Shown here piece after piece: positions 45,604 through 54,550 of a DNA stretch of 57,925 nt. Numbering within the stretch: the first letter of the stretch is position 1; every line of letters starts with the position of its first letter. The notes under the pieces were generated by a model, which saw nothing but the letters and a program-made list of their open reading frames with translations, was not told the origin of the DNA and did no database searches. Source of the DNA: a virus. Made by a program: the position numbers and the translations under genes. The stretch lies in the IMG/VR virus record IMGVR_UViG_3300048922_000444, positions 1 through 57,925 of that record. One strand, 5' to 3'.

Positions 45604-47064
45604 GTGGCAGATTTCCAAGAGAAGTTCATGAATAGCCTGGCTGGCGGCTTCCAGTTCGGCCAGCAGATCAAGGCACAGCGAGACACGAACCAGCTCAACC
45701 AGCTTGCGTCGCTGGCCTATCGGGCCCCGCAGGAGCAGCGACAGGAGATTCTGGGACAGGCGGCCGCGGTGGATGCTGGATCGGCGGGGGCGCTCGATAA
45801 GCAGCTCGGCAACAGCGACGATCGCCGGAACAAGACCATGATCAACATGGCCAAGCTGCTGACCTCGGTGCCGGAACAGGCTCGGCCCGGTCTGTACCAG
45901 CAGTTCATCCCGACCCTGTCCAAGTTCGGCCTGTCCGATCTTCCCACTGAGTACAACACACAGACCGCGCCGGTGATCGATCAGGCCGCGCAGTCGCTGG
46001 TGCAGGCTTACGGAGGCGGGACAAAGCAGCCCGAGCAGTTCACGCTCGGTCCTGGAGCGAAGCGCTTTGATGCTTCGGGCAACGTTGTGGCGGAAGTACC
46101 GTTCGCGCCGGCCAATGGCAACCTCGTTGACGTTCCAGATGGCATGGGCGGCAGAGTGAAGATGGTTTGGGATCCACGCACTCGTCAGCTCAGTGATCTT
46201 CCTACGACCAGCGCGGCCACTGGGCAGCTAATGACCGCTAGCGACGGTCAGCCGTACAGGTTCGACCCCGGGATGGACCCGGCAGATATTGAGGCGGCGC
46301 ACGCTGACGCTGAGGCCGGCGGACAGCTCACCAGCGTCCAGCTCCCTGACCGCAATGTGGCTCAGTTCTCCCAGACATCTCCGAGACTCGGTTACACACC
46401 GCCAAAGCAGGCGGCCACCTTTACCAACCTGACACCCGAGGAGGTTGCTGCGATGGGACTGCCAGTCGGCACTATCGCCCAGCGCAGCCCCACAGGGCAG
46501 GTGAGCATCGTCAACAAGCCGAAGGACCTCCCGACTGGTGGTCAGGTCATCGACAACGGCGATGGGACCACCACCTACATCCCAGCTGGCAAGATCAGCG
46601 AGGGTGAGCGCAACGCCAGTGGCTTCTACCAGCGCATGGTGTCAGCCAATGAAGAGATGCGGCGCTTAGAAGAATCTGGGTACGACCCTACCAACAGGCG
46701 TGACTACTACACCGCCGGCGGAGATTTCCTCAATCCTCTGGCGACGCCGGAAGGCCAGCAGTATCGGCAGGCCCAGGACAACTGGTTGCGAGCAAATCTC
46801 CGCAAAGAATCCGGCGCAGCCATCGGCGTGGCCGAAATGGACCAAGAGCGGAAAAACTACTTCCCCATTCCTGGGGACTCTTCGCAGGTCATCCAGCAGA
46901 AGATGCGAAACCGGACCGTCACGGAGCGCGCTATGCGGTCTGCTGCAGGTGGCGGGCTGGCGCCTATGGAGGCGAAGCAAGGCCCGCAGCCTGGCTCTAT
47001 TGAAGACGGCTACCGCTTCCGCGGCGGAGACGCTGCCGATCCGAAAAACTGGGAGCGCATCTGA
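45604..47064 (+). CDS. Virion protein, probable DNA ejection protein
   Basis: 486 aa from the GTG at 45604, preceded by GGAGAG. N-terminal FQEKFMNSLAGGFQFGQQIKAQRDTNQLNQLASLAY and the C-terminal pattern (ASGFYQRMVSANEEMRRLE, NWLRANLRKESGAAIGVAEMDQERKNYFPIPGDSSQVIQQKMRNR) are characteristic of internal virion proteins of podophages that help eject DNA. Gln/Ala-rich composition fits. It overlaps the next gene start (ATG at 47064). No head or tail gene lies upstream, which is unusual. Confidence 0.78.
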   Translation: MADFQEKFMNSLAGGFQFGQQIKAQRDTNQLNQLASLAYRAPQEQRQEILGQAAAVDAGSAGALDKQLGNSDDRRNKTMINMAKLLTSVPEQARPGLYQQFIPTLSKFGLSDLPTEYNTQTAPVIDQAAQSLVQAYGGGTKQPEQFTLGPGAKRFDASGNVVAEVPFAPANGNLVDVPDGMGGRVKMVWDPRTRQLSDLPTTSAATGQLMTASDGQPYRFDPGMDPADIEAAHADAEAGGQLTSVQLPDRNVAQFSQTSPRLGYTPPKQAATFTNLTPEEVAAMGLPVGTIAQRSPTGQVSIVNKPKDLPTGGQVIDNGDGTTTYIPAGKISEGERNASGFYQRMVSANEEMRRLEESGYDPTNRRDYYTAGGDFLNPLATPEGQQYRQAQDNWLRANLRKESGAAIGVAEMDQERKNYFPIPGDSSQVIQQKMRNRTVTERAMRSAAGGGLAPMEAKQGPQPGSIEDGYRFRGGDAADPKNWERI

Positions 47065-49517
47065 TGGCAGCGCCATGGGAAAAGTACCAGCAGGCAGCGG
47101 CGGCTCCGCCGACTCCTCCGAGTGGACCATGGGCTAAGTACGGCGCCCAGACAGATGGATCTGACGGCGCGTCCGCCATCACCGATCTGCCGACTGTCCA
47201 CGCTGAGCGGCCAGATTTCAGTGGTGTCACTTCGGCAGTTGACTCGACAGCCTTCCGCAATGCTCCTGATGGCTGGGAATATGGTGCCGGCCGTGATGCT
47301 GCCTTCGGCGCTCGTTCGGGAATCCAGGCAGTTGGCAGCCTGATTGGCGCGGTCGGCGGCGATGCCTTCAACAATTACGTTGCCAACCCGATTGCCCGCC
47401 AGTTGGGCATGCAGGAGGCTCGCCCGTACCGAGAGGAGGCCGCGGCGCTTGCCGACCACATCGGGTTGCCGAAGGCGCAGACCTCCGGGGATCGCACCCT
47501 GGGTGACGTGGGCGAGGCCTTGACCGGAACCGGCCTGACGCTGGGTATCGGTGGCGGCATCAATGCGCTGGCCGGGCTGGCTCCGCGTGCCGCACAGGCC
47601 GGCGTTTCACCGGGCCTGCGCAGCGCTGCCCCGCTGGCCGAGAACCGCTTGGCTCAACTGTTAACGGCGCAGCCGGGCTTGCAGACCGTCTCGTCCGCCG
47701 CAGGTGCCGGCGCTGCCAGTTTCACTCGAGAGGCCGGTGGATCGCCCAGTGCGCAGTTGGGGGCGGGACTTGTCGGTGGCTTTGCCCCGGGCGTAGCAAG
47801 CGGAGTCGCGAATCTGCTCACTGGAGGGCGAGTTGCCGCCACGGGCACCGTTCCTGCCTTGACCGCAGGAGCCGCCCGGAGAGGTCTTCGCGGCGCGGAT
47901 ACGTCCGCCATCCAACAGCGTGTGGACGAGTTCGCGGCCGCTGGGACCACCCCGAGTGTCGGACAGGCGACCGGTAGCAGGTCGGCGCAGGCGCTCGAAA
48001 CTTACCTGGGCAATTCGCCAGGTGGGTCGGGACGAATTGCCGCGCTGGGTGGAGAGCAGGCCGATGCTGCGAAAGCCACGACAGATCGCCTCTCCAATCA
48101 AATCACCCCCGGTGGCGCTGACCTGACACCAACCCAGGTGGGGACGACGGTGCAACAGGGGATCTACGGGCCGAGCGGCTTCGTTGATCGCACCAAGGCC
48201 GTCTCGGACCGTCTATACGCCGAGTTGGACAAGCACCTTCCGGCAGAAACCTTGATTCCGGTATCAAACACGGCAAAGGCAATGCGTCAGGTCAACGGCA
48301 GCATCCGCGGGGCGCCTGAGATCTCCCGAATCTTCGATCAGCCAAGGCTCAAAGCCATGGAGGGGGCGCTGTTGAGCGACTCGACTGGAGGTGCGGCTGT
48401 TCTTACACAGCCTGGCATGAGGGAAAACGCTGGGGCCTACAGGCAGTACCTCCAGCAGCAGGCACAAACCATTGCGGCCAACAACGCGCGGCGTCGCTCA
48501 CTCGGCATGACGGTAATGGAGCCTGTACCTAGCGCAGCCGACATCGAAGAGAACGTGAGGCGCACCGTGGGAAACATGGCCGACGGAACCTTGCCGTACC
48601 AAGCCATCAAGGAACTCCGCTCGAAGGTCGGCCACGAGGTGGGAGCGACGTTCCTCACGAGGGATGCCGCGCATGGAGAATGGAAGAAGGTCTATGCCGC
48701 CCTCACTGCAGATATGGAATCGGCGGCTACCTCCCCTGAGGCCAAGCGCGCGCTGTCGCGTGCCAACAACTATTACAAGCTTCGCCAGATGAAGCTCGAG
48801 CAGATCGGCAAGATCGTGCAGAAAGAAGGCGGGCCGGAGGTCGCCTATCAGGCGATGTTCGCCGGTGCGAAGAACGGAGCGACTCCACTCAAACGTGTGA
48901 TGGACGCCCTTCCGCCGTCTGCCCGTGAGGATGTGACAGCTTCCTTCCTGCAGCGCATGGGGCGCGCGACCAAGGCAAACCAGAATGCGGCCGGAGACGC
49001 CTTCTCGATGGAGACCTTCTTGAGCAACTGGGCGGACCTGAGTCCTGAGGCTCGGAAGCAGCTGTTCAGCAACGCTCGTTTCGGCTCGGACTACGTCCAG
49101 AACGTCAGCAAGCTCGCGAACGTGGCTGAAGCGATTCGGACTGGCGGGAAGGTGTTCGCTAATCCCCCGGGGACCTCCCGCCAAGCCGCGCTCGGGGTGA
49201 CACTGGGTGGCACCGCTCTCATCGCTGGTCAGCAGGCTCTCCAAGGCAACCTGGGACAAGCTGCGATCGTCCTGGCCTCGTCCCTGGCCCTAGCAGGCAG
49301 TAACAACTTGTTGGCCCGGATGATGACCAATCCCCAGACAGTTCGCTGGCTGGCGAAGAACACGGAGAGGAACACGGGCGACATCCAAGCCCAGCTCAAC
49401 GGGCTTAGGCAGATCGGCGAGAAAGAAGACGACGATGAGGTTGTGGAATTGGCGAACCGGCTCGAGTCGGAGGTGGGGCAGGCCCGTCAACCGCCGAAGA
49501 ACTTCAGGACGGAATAG
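47064..49517 (+). CDS. Large virion ejection protein
   Basis: 817 aa. It opens with a repeat MAAPWEKYQQAAAAPPTPPSGPWAKY, the PW-x-KY motif that marks ejected virion proteins of podophages. Hydrophobic Gly/Ala-rich segments (TGLTLGIGGGINALAGLA, GAGLVGGFAPGVASGVANLL, LGGTALIAGQQAL, AAIVLASSLALAGS) alternate with helical stretches, suited to membrane passage. Coupled to the previous gene; together they look like the last part of a podophage structural operon. Confidence 0.78.
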   Translation: MAAPWEKYQQAAAAPPTPPSGPWAKYGAQTDGSDGASAITDLPTVHAERPDFSGVTSAVDSTAFRNAPDGWEYGAGRDAAFGARSGIQAVGSLIGAVGGDAFNNYVANPIARQLGMQEARPYREEAAALADHIGLPKAQTSGDRTLGDVGEALTGTGLTLGIGGGINALAGLAPRAAQAGVSPGLRSAAPLAENRLAQLLTAQPGLQTVSSAAGAGAASFTREAGGSPSAQLGAGLVGGFAPGVASGVANLLTGGRVAATGTVPALTAGAARRGLRGADTSAIQQRVDEFAAAGTTPSVGQATGSRSAQALETYLGNSPGGSGRIAALGGEQADAAKATTDRLSNQITPGGADLTPTQVGTTVQQGIYGPSGFVDRTKAVSDRLYAELDKHLPAETLIPVSNTAKAMRQVNGSIRGAPEISRIFDQPRLKAMEGALLSDSTGGAAVLTQPGMRENAGAYRQYLQQQAQTIAANNARRRSLGMTVMEPVPSAADIEENVRRTVGNMADGTLPYQAIKELRSKVGHEVGATFLTRDAAHGEWKKVYAALTADMESAATSPEAKRALSRANNYYKLRQMKLEQIGKIVQKEGGPEVAYQAMFAGAKNGATPLKRVMDALPPSAREDVTASFLQRMGRATKANQNAAGDAFSMETFLSNWADLSPEARKQLFSNARFGSDYVQNVSKLANVAEAIRTGGKVFANPPGTSRQAALGVTLGGTALIAGQQALQGNLGQAAIVLASSLALAGSNNLLARMMTNPQTVRWLAKNTERNTGDIQAQLNGLRQIGEKEDDDEVVELANRLESEVGQARQPPKNFRTE

Positions 49518-49690
49518 ACCAGTCCGACAATCGCTACCAAGGCCAGAGGGATGGCCACGACTGCCAATGCGATCGACCTGGAACCGCCCTTGCCATTCGG
49601 ATATCTCTTGCTGAAAGCCTCGCTCTGGAACGACCGCCAGCTTTGCTGAGGCGCGTACTTGTTGGCTTTCCAGTTCACGTGCTTCCCCAA
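49487..49690 (-). CDS. Small membrane protein, antisense to the end of the ejection gene
   Basis: 67 aa: a hydrophilic basic N-terminal part (KHVNWKANKYAPQQSWRSFQSEAFSKRYP) and one membrane span (IALAVVAIPLALVAIVGLVYSVL). It converges with and overlaps the ejection gene by 31 bases. Composition is natural for a single-span protein, but no homologue is recognised; it may be a superinfection exclusion peptide. Confidence 0.5.
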   Translation of the reverse strand: MGKHVNWKANKYAPQQSWRSFQSEAFSKRYPNGKGGSRSIALAVVAIPLALVAIVGLVYSVLKFFGG

Positions 49691-49860
49691 GTCCAGATCC
49701 TTGGCCGGAATCGTAGCACCCCCGCTGGGGGGCCACCTCTTGGGCCGCAGCCTTGCTAAACGGAGTCATAGACCAGATGAAAAAGGGCCTCAGGGAAAGC
49801 CAAGAGGGACCCGGCCACCGCGCAGCAACCTTGGAGGTGCCTGTGGATGGCGGGGAGACC

Positions 49861-50571
49861 ATGGCTGGGAAGTCCGCCCGCCTGATTACCGAGGGGGTGG
49901 CCAGCAACGCCTTCGTAAGCATGATGTTCTGCCAATACTCCGGGGTCAGTGGGGGCGACGAGCTTTCAGCACTCGTGAAGTCCACCCGGCAGACTGTGGA
50001 GGCCAACGCCAAGGGCGGCACCGAGCAGGCGGAGGCACTGCTGACTAGCCAGGCAATTGCCCTCAACTCCGTCTTTCTAGAGATGAGCCGGCGAGCTGCG
50101 CTCAACATGGGCTCACACCTTGGTGCGATGGAGACCTACATGCGGCTGGCCTTGAAGGCGCAGTCCCAATGTCGGACCACGCTGGAGTCACTGGCGGAGA
50201 TCAAGAACCCACGGGCGGTGGCGTTCGTGAAGCAGGCCAACATTGCCGGCGGCCATCAGCAGGTGAACAACCATGCCCCGGAAAGTCCCGGACAGGCACC
50301 GGAAAGGGCGGGGCGCGCGGGAAGAAAAAGACAGCAGAACAAACTATTGGAGGACGTCCAAGATGCGCAGTGGTTGGACCCCAGAGCGGCGCCGGCGGCA
50401 AGCGCTGGCGATCCAGAGATGGCGGCCGTGGGAGCGGTCGACGGGGCCTCGCACCAGCGAGGGCAAGGCAAAGGTCGCCCTGAACGCCTGGAAGGGAGGG
50501 GAGCGCCCCGCGCTTCGCGAGCTAGCTCAGGTGCTGGCAGGGCTGCGGCAATAGGCGGGGGCCAAGAATGA
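49861..50571 (+). CDS. Conserved prophage/chromosomal protein, overlaps the next gene
   Basis: 236 aa from the ATG at 49861, preceded by GGGGAG. The core ALLTSQAIALNSVFLEMSRRAALNMGSHLGAMETYMRLALKAQSQCRTTLESLAEIKNPRAVAFVKQANIAGGHQQVNN belongs to a family I recall from many proteobacterial prophages, function unknown. The C-terminal third (NKLLEDVQDAQWLDPRAAPAASAGDPEMAAVGAVD) is low complexity and is read in a second frame as the next gene. Upstream in-frame starts (49753, 49787) are less well supported. Confidence 0.8.
   Translation: MAGKSARLITEGVASNAFVSMMFCQYSGVSGGDELSALVKSTRQTVEANAKGGTEQAEALLTSQAIALNSVFLEMSRRAALNMGSHLGAMETYMRLALKAQSQCRTTLESLAEIKNPRAVAFVKQANIAGGHQQVNNHAPESPGQAPERAGRAGRKRQQNKLLEDVQDAQWLDPRAAPAASAGDPEMAAVGAVDGASHQRGQGKGRPERLEGRGAPRASRASSGAGRAAAIGGGQE
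50363..50554 (+). CDS. Small conserved protein nested in the preceding gene
   Basis: 63 aa from the ATG at 50363, preceded by TTGGAGGACG. MRSGWTPERRRRQALAIQRWRPWERSTGPRTSEGKAKVALNAWKGG is a very characteristic Trp/Arg-rich pattern that I recall as a family regularly encoded after, and overlapping, the previous gene. The whole gene lies inside the upstream frame. Basic, possibly nucleic-acid binding; function unknown. Confidence 0.8.
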   Translation: MRSGWTPERRRRQALAIQRWRPWERSTGPRTSEGKAKVALNAWKGGERPALRELAQVLAGLRQ

Positions 50572-50822
50572 GTTCTCTAGCGGATATCCCAGCCCTCCCC
50601 GCGGCAGCAGAAGCCTTGGATTCCTGGGACTGGATGGAGCGGATCTTAGCCGCCCATGAGCGGCAGCCCACGGTCTACGAGCACTTCGTCTACCACGAGG
50701 GGGGCTGCGGTGCGCCGGAAGGGGAGCACTGTACCTGCGGTCTAATGGCCGCCTTCTACGACGGGCGACACCTTGTAGTCGTGAATCCCGAGCTGCAGTG
50801 CTGGACGTACTTCGTCCACTAG
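50568..50822 (+). CDS. Hypothetical protein with Cys/His cluster
   Basis: 84 aa, ATGA overlap with the upstream stop. HFVYHEGGCGAPEGEHCTCGLMAAFYDGRHLVVV holds three Cys and several His that could bind metal. The product ends QCWTYFVH. No family recognised. Confidence 0.7.
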   Translation: MSSLADIPALPAAAEALDSWDWMERILAAHERQPTVYEHFVYHEGGCGAPEGEHCTCGLMAAFYDGRHLVVVNPELQCWTYFVH

Positions 50823-50984
50823 CCGCGGCGGGATGGATGAGCCAGTAAGCGGGGGGGGCACTAATGGGGCGGTGTCAGGCCCTAAAGGCATTAGGCGTGA
50901 GGTGGCGTAAGAGTCTGTCCTTCGCAATCTGGTCACAATCGGCGCCGCTAAGCTAAGCTTCAGCTAATTCTCATGGAGAGATTT

Positions 50985-51425
50985 ATGCAAGAACAGGAAG
51001 CAGAACCCAATATCCCGCCGACAGATATTCAAGGTTCGGATGAACTCGGTAATGGTCACTCTGGAGGCGACACGCCTCCCCCCGCGGCAACCATTGAAGA
51101 GCGCCCGTTGGCGCACGTTGACACGAGCCCGTCAGACAACTCGGCACCAGAGAAGCCGGGACTGTCGGCGATTACATTCATGTTTCTCTTGGCTCTAGCA
51201 ACGTTTGCACTCGTTTCGTCTGCTTTCTCTGCCAGTCGCCTCACTACAGTGGCGATCCTTTTTCTTATGGGCGCTGTCGTAGTATTCGGCCAATGCTGTA
51301 TCGACCTTTGGCCGTGGAAGAGTCCGACAAGGAAGGCACATTGGTCGGCAGGATATCGAGTTCTAGCTCTCTTGCTAGTCGCGGGCGGGCTACTTGTGAA
51401 GGGAGAGAAGTGGCTATTGCCGTAG
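50985..51425 (+). CDS. Hypothetical membrane protein
   Basis: 146 aa from the ATG at 50985, chosen because GGAGAG lies 4 bases upstream (the earlier ATG at 50973 overlaps that site). A 70-residue acidic, Pro-rich N-terminal region is followed by three predicted spans (ITFMFLLALATFALVSSAF, LTTVAILFLMGAVVVFGQ, VLALLLVAGGLLV). Lower GC than nearby genes suggests recent arrival. Confidence 0.7.
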   Translation: MQEQEAEPNIPPTDIQGSDELGNGHSGGDTPPPAATIEERPLAHVDTSPSDNSAPEKPGLSAITFMFLLALATFALVSSAFSASRLTTVAILFLMGAVVVFGQCCIDLWPWKSPTRKAHWSAGYRVLALLLVAGGLLVKGEKWLLP

Positions 51426-51592
51426 CTGTCGCTTGACTGACTTGCACCATCTGCTTCGCCCGGTAACCCACTATAGGCCGGCTTGGACAGCTCTGCGGAA
51501 GTAGATGGTCTGTGGCAGCAGTTGAATAGCCGTTGATTGCCGGGCTAGCTCTTCCTGTCTGGCCGGGCTCGCGTCACCTAGCGGTGGACCGA

Positions 51593-51880
51593 CTACGGGC
51601 TGCTGCGATTAGTATCTCCCGGCGCCGAGCGTGGCGCGCTGCCCACGCGGGTGATGAACTCGGAGAACCTAGCCAGGCTAACGGCCTGGCGATTCTCGCA
51701 GTGCGGGCAAGCAAGCACCGCGCCGCCTGGAACAGTGATTAAGCCTTGGCCGGGCGAGGCCGTGAACGTCCAGCCGCACGGCAGGCAGCTGCACTCGACA
51801 GCCGTCACCTCGAGGAGCCTTTCGGCCTCATCGGCTTGACCATCGACGCGCAGGAGATAGAACTGTCCGGTGTTGGGCAT
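51593..51880 (-). CDS. Hypothetical zinc-ribbon-like protein
   Basis: 95 aa with CSCLPCGW (about residues 30-37) and CPHCENRQAV (about residues 59-68), a CxxC...CxxC pair typical of a zinc ribbon, embedded in a beta-rich context. Stands alone on the minus strand. Role unknown. Confidence 0.65.
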   Translation of the reverse strand: MPNTGQFYLLRVDGQADEAERLLEVTAVECSCLPCGWTFTASPGQGLITVPGGAVLACPHCENRQAVSLARFSEFITRVGSAPRSAPGDTNRSSP

Positions 51881-52003
51881 GGGCCTCTGTTGTTCGCGAC
51901 GGGGCCGGGATGCCTCGGAGGTGAATCATAGCCGTCCGCTTGTTGAGTTTCGGCGTGCTTCGTCGCTCACGGGGCCTTGAGCTGGCCGTGGTGTAATCCG
52001 GCC

Positions 52004-52936
52004 ATGTGCTACTCCGCTCAAATCAAGGCCGACTACCACAAGCTCGTGCGCGAGTTCGGCGCGGTCGTGTCTATGGAGGAATTCGCGGCGCTGTACGCCC
52101 ACGATCCGGGCAAGAAGCGGCCGAAGACGCCAAAGGCCATGGACGATGCGTTCGCTGCGGGCAAGACACCTGCCGAGCGTTCGGTCTGGGCGGAGATCCA
52201 GGACTGGAACGCCGGCGATGCCACTGCCTTCGAGCAGGAGCTGTTCACCCAGAAAACCCGCCTGGTCAACGCCGAGCGCGCGCTGCAAACCAAGGTCACG
52301 AAGAAGGCCGAGAACGACGTGCGGGTGGCCACCAACAAGATCGCCCGAGCCCAGGGCAAGCTGGCCGACCTCCGGCGCACTGAGCACGTGGCACGGGACT
52401 CGCGCATCTTCCCCGGCGTGTACGGCACCGTGATCGTGTCGGAGGGCGGCAAGCGAGTGGTGAAGCCGATGCGCTACCAGTGCCGGCTTGCCGGCAAGCC
52501 GGCCAGCTATGACCAGCGCTACCCCGGCACCTACAACGCCCGGCGGGACAGCCTGGAGGGCTTCTGGCGGCCGGCTTTCGGGCACACGCACGCGCTCATG
52601 GTGGTGGACACCTTCTATGAGAACGTGGAGGGGCCGGATGGCGGCAACCAGGTGGTGCAGTTCACGCCCCGCACGGGCGATCCGATGCTGGTGGCCTGCC
52701 TGTGGTCGCACTGGGTGGATCCGGCCGGTAAGGAACCCGATTTGCTGTCCTTCGCCGCGATCACCGATGACCCCGAGCCCGAGGTCGCCGAGGCTGGCCA
52801 TGACCGGACGATCATCAACATCAAGCCCGAGCACGTGCATGCCTGGCTCAACCCCAATCCGGCCGACCTGGCCGCGCTCTACGCGATCTTCGACGACAAG
52901 CGGCATCCGTTCTACGAGCATCGGCTGGCAGCGTAG
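52004..52936 (+). CDS. Divergent SRAP-domain protein
   Basis: 310 aa from the ATG at 52004. It begins MCYSAQ, so a catalytic Cys2 would be exposed. TYNARRDSL (Asn), ALMVVDTFYENVEGP (Glu in the YEW-equivalent position) and AGHDRTIINIKPEHVHAWL (His) match the SRAP order. An inserted helical region (about residues 40-130) makes it longer than YedK-type proteins. It would sense or shield abasic sites; phage copies may counter base-excision defences. Second SRAP protein in the window. Confidence 0.82.
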   Translation: MCYSAQIKADYHKLVREFGAVVSMEEFAALYAHDPGKKRPKTPKAMDDAFAAGKTPAERSVWAEIQDWNAGDATAFEQELFTQKTRLVNAERALQTKVTKKAENDVRVATNKIARAQGKLADLRRTEHVARDSRIFPGVYGTVIVSEGGKRVVKPMRYQCRLAGKPASYDQRYPGTYNARRDSLEGFWRPAFGHTHALMVVDTFYENVEGPDGGNQVVQFTPRTGDPMLVACLWSHWVDPAGKEPDLLSFAAITDDPEPEVAEAGHDRTIINIKPEHVHAWLNPNPADLAALYAIFDDKRHPFYEHRLAA

Positions 52937-53048
52937 GGAAGGACGCTGGCCGAACCAGCTGGGTAGCTGGCCGAATCGGCCGCACCCTGATTGGACATGC
53001 GCGCGCGCTGCGGGAGATAGTTCGGCAACCTAGTCCTCAGAACGACCC

Positions 53049-53666
53049 ATGAGCATCCTGAATGTACTGCTGACGCCGGAACGGGCGGTCGTGGCTGTCG
53101 ACACGCTTGCTCAAGACGCCGTCACTGACGAGACGTCCGAGGGTGCCAAGCTGTTGCTGATCCCTCAGCACAACATCGTCGTTGCCGCGCGTGGGTCTGG
53201 GCAGTTCTTCCTTCGGGTGTATCAGCTGTGCCTTCAGGCCAGCTTCCGGAAGGCCTTCAGCATTGAGCAGATCATGCAGGAGGTCGGCCCCGTCATGGAC
53301 CAGCTGTGGCCCAAGTACGTCCTAGCGGTGCGGGATGCCAAAATGGAACTGGATCAACTGCAGTCCGAGATCGTGGTAGTGGGTTGGTCCAAGGCCCAAG
53401 ACCGGATCGTCGGCACCGCCTACGCTAAGTCAGGGGTCGAGCAGCCTGCTCGCGTCGCCGAGCTCGTGGGGGGTATTGCCGCGCCAGGTCAGCCGCTGCG
53501 CGATCTGCCCGATAGCTTCCACCCTGAGGCGATGCTCGCTGCTGGGCGCTTGCAAGCCGAGTACGTCAACGCTGAAGAGGGACGGCAGGTAGCGGGTGGA
53601 CGGCTCATCGCCGCGTTCGTACAGCGTGGAGAAACAGTTGTTCGCGATCTCGGCACCATCTATTAG
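53049..53666 (+). CDS. Hypothetical protein with Ntn-hydrolase-like pattern
   Basis: 205 aa. The opening MSILNVLLTPERAVVAVDTLAQDA followed by KLLLIPQHNIVVAARGSGQFFLRVYQLC recalls the strand pattern of proteasome-like Ntn hydrolases, but no exposed Thr/Ser/Cys nucleophile is obvious without processing. Family assignment is weak. It stands between accessory genes with 100-base gaps. Confidence 0.6.
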   Translation: MSILNVLLTPERAVVAVDTLAQDAVTDETSEGAKLLLIPQHNIVVAARGSGQFFLRVYQLCLQASFRKAFSIEQIMQEVGPVMDQLWPKYVLAVRDAKMELDQLQSEIVVVGWSKAQDRIVGTAYAKSGVEQPARVAELVGGIAAPGQPLRDLPDSFHPEAMLAAGRLQAEYVNAEEGRQVAGGRLIAAFVQRGETVVRDLGTIY

Positions 53667-53739
53667 CCCCGGCGAGCGCTTTTGTTTGGCGCTGACGCGC
53701 CGTCGCGGAATCTGAGACCCCGGTCCGTATCCTGCGCTC

Positions 53740-54108
53740 ATGCTCACGCCCCGCAACTTCACCGGCTTCACGACCGCACCTCGCCCCACGGGCTGGGTAC
53801 AGGACGGCGAGCGCTGGGGTTTGTGGCGGAACGGCCGGGAGATCGCCGCCGTACAACCAGATGCCAAGGGCGTTCGGGTCCGCCTCTCCTGCAGGAAGCT
53901 GTGGGAAGACAAGGAGGTCCGGGCTGCCAGCGTCGCCCAGGGGAAGTGCTATGCCGAGCGGTGGTGTGCCGTCCGGGTTCTGGAGGGTGTGCCGCTGAAG
54001 GAGGCTGTGGCGCGACTGGTGGCCAACGACGAACCGGCCCGCAAGCTCTCCCGCACGGAGATCCAGCAGCAGAGACGACTGGACGCGATCCCCAACCCGA
54101 AGCTGTAG
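53740..54108 (+). CDS. Hypothetical protein
   Basis: 122 aa. WVQDGERWGLWRNGREIAAVQPDAKGVRVRLSCRKLWEDKEVRAASVAQGKCYAERWCAVR is a compact beta-rich start with Trp and Cys residues; the end is basic and helical. No family recognised. The composition agrees with real coding. Confidence 0.65.
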   Translation: MLTPRNFTGFTTAPRPTGWVQDGERWGLWRNGREIAAVQPDAKGVRVRLSCRKLWEDKEVRAASVAQGKCYAERWCAVRVLEGVPLKEAVARLVANDEPARKLSRTEIQQQRRLDAIPNPKL

Positions 54109-54174
54109 CGGTCCCAGTCAGCCGGCGTTGCCTGCGTATCGGCGCGTGCGACCGTCGGCGGCGACAGTAGCTGC

Positions 54175-54387
54175 ATGGATCAGAAGAGCATCGGCAAGGC
54201 GCACTGGGCGCGCGCGAAGGCGGCCTCGCTATGGCAGCAGGCCGACGACTTGGACAGGAATCACAGCGGCGACTGGCGGGCGAGGGCAACTCGGAGGCGG
54301 GGCGCCGCTCGACTGCGGACTGCGGCTTATCGGTTCGAATCGATCGCCGTCAGGCTGGACCCCGAGTTGGCCGAGGAGGCAGCCTAG
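54175..54387 (+). CDS. Hypothetical small basic protein
   Basis: 70 aa, rich in Arg and Ala (AHWARAKAASLWQQADDLD, RARATRRRGAARLRTAAYRFESIAVRLD), probably helical. No clear ribosome binding site, so it is less certain than its neighbours. Confidence 0.5.
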   Translation: MDQKSIGKAHWARAKAASLWQQADDLDRNHSGDWRARATRRRGAARLRTAAYRFESIAVRLDPELAEEAA

Positions 54388-54550
54388 ACCCCCTCGATTG
54401 GCATTGGGATATCTCAGGGGTAGCATCCGGCCTAGGGCAGCCATGTCCAGGCTGAAGGAGTCTCCGGCTTGGACCTGGAGAGATGGGCAGGCGGTGAACG
54501 GGGTTGGTAGACATTCTCGCTGGTTGGACCATCGGCACAGAGGGACACGA

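Noticed and set aside
49753-49860. Longer N-terminus of the 49861 gene
   Set aside because: Ribosome binding site and family-like start favour ATG 49861; the added residues are basic and low complexity.
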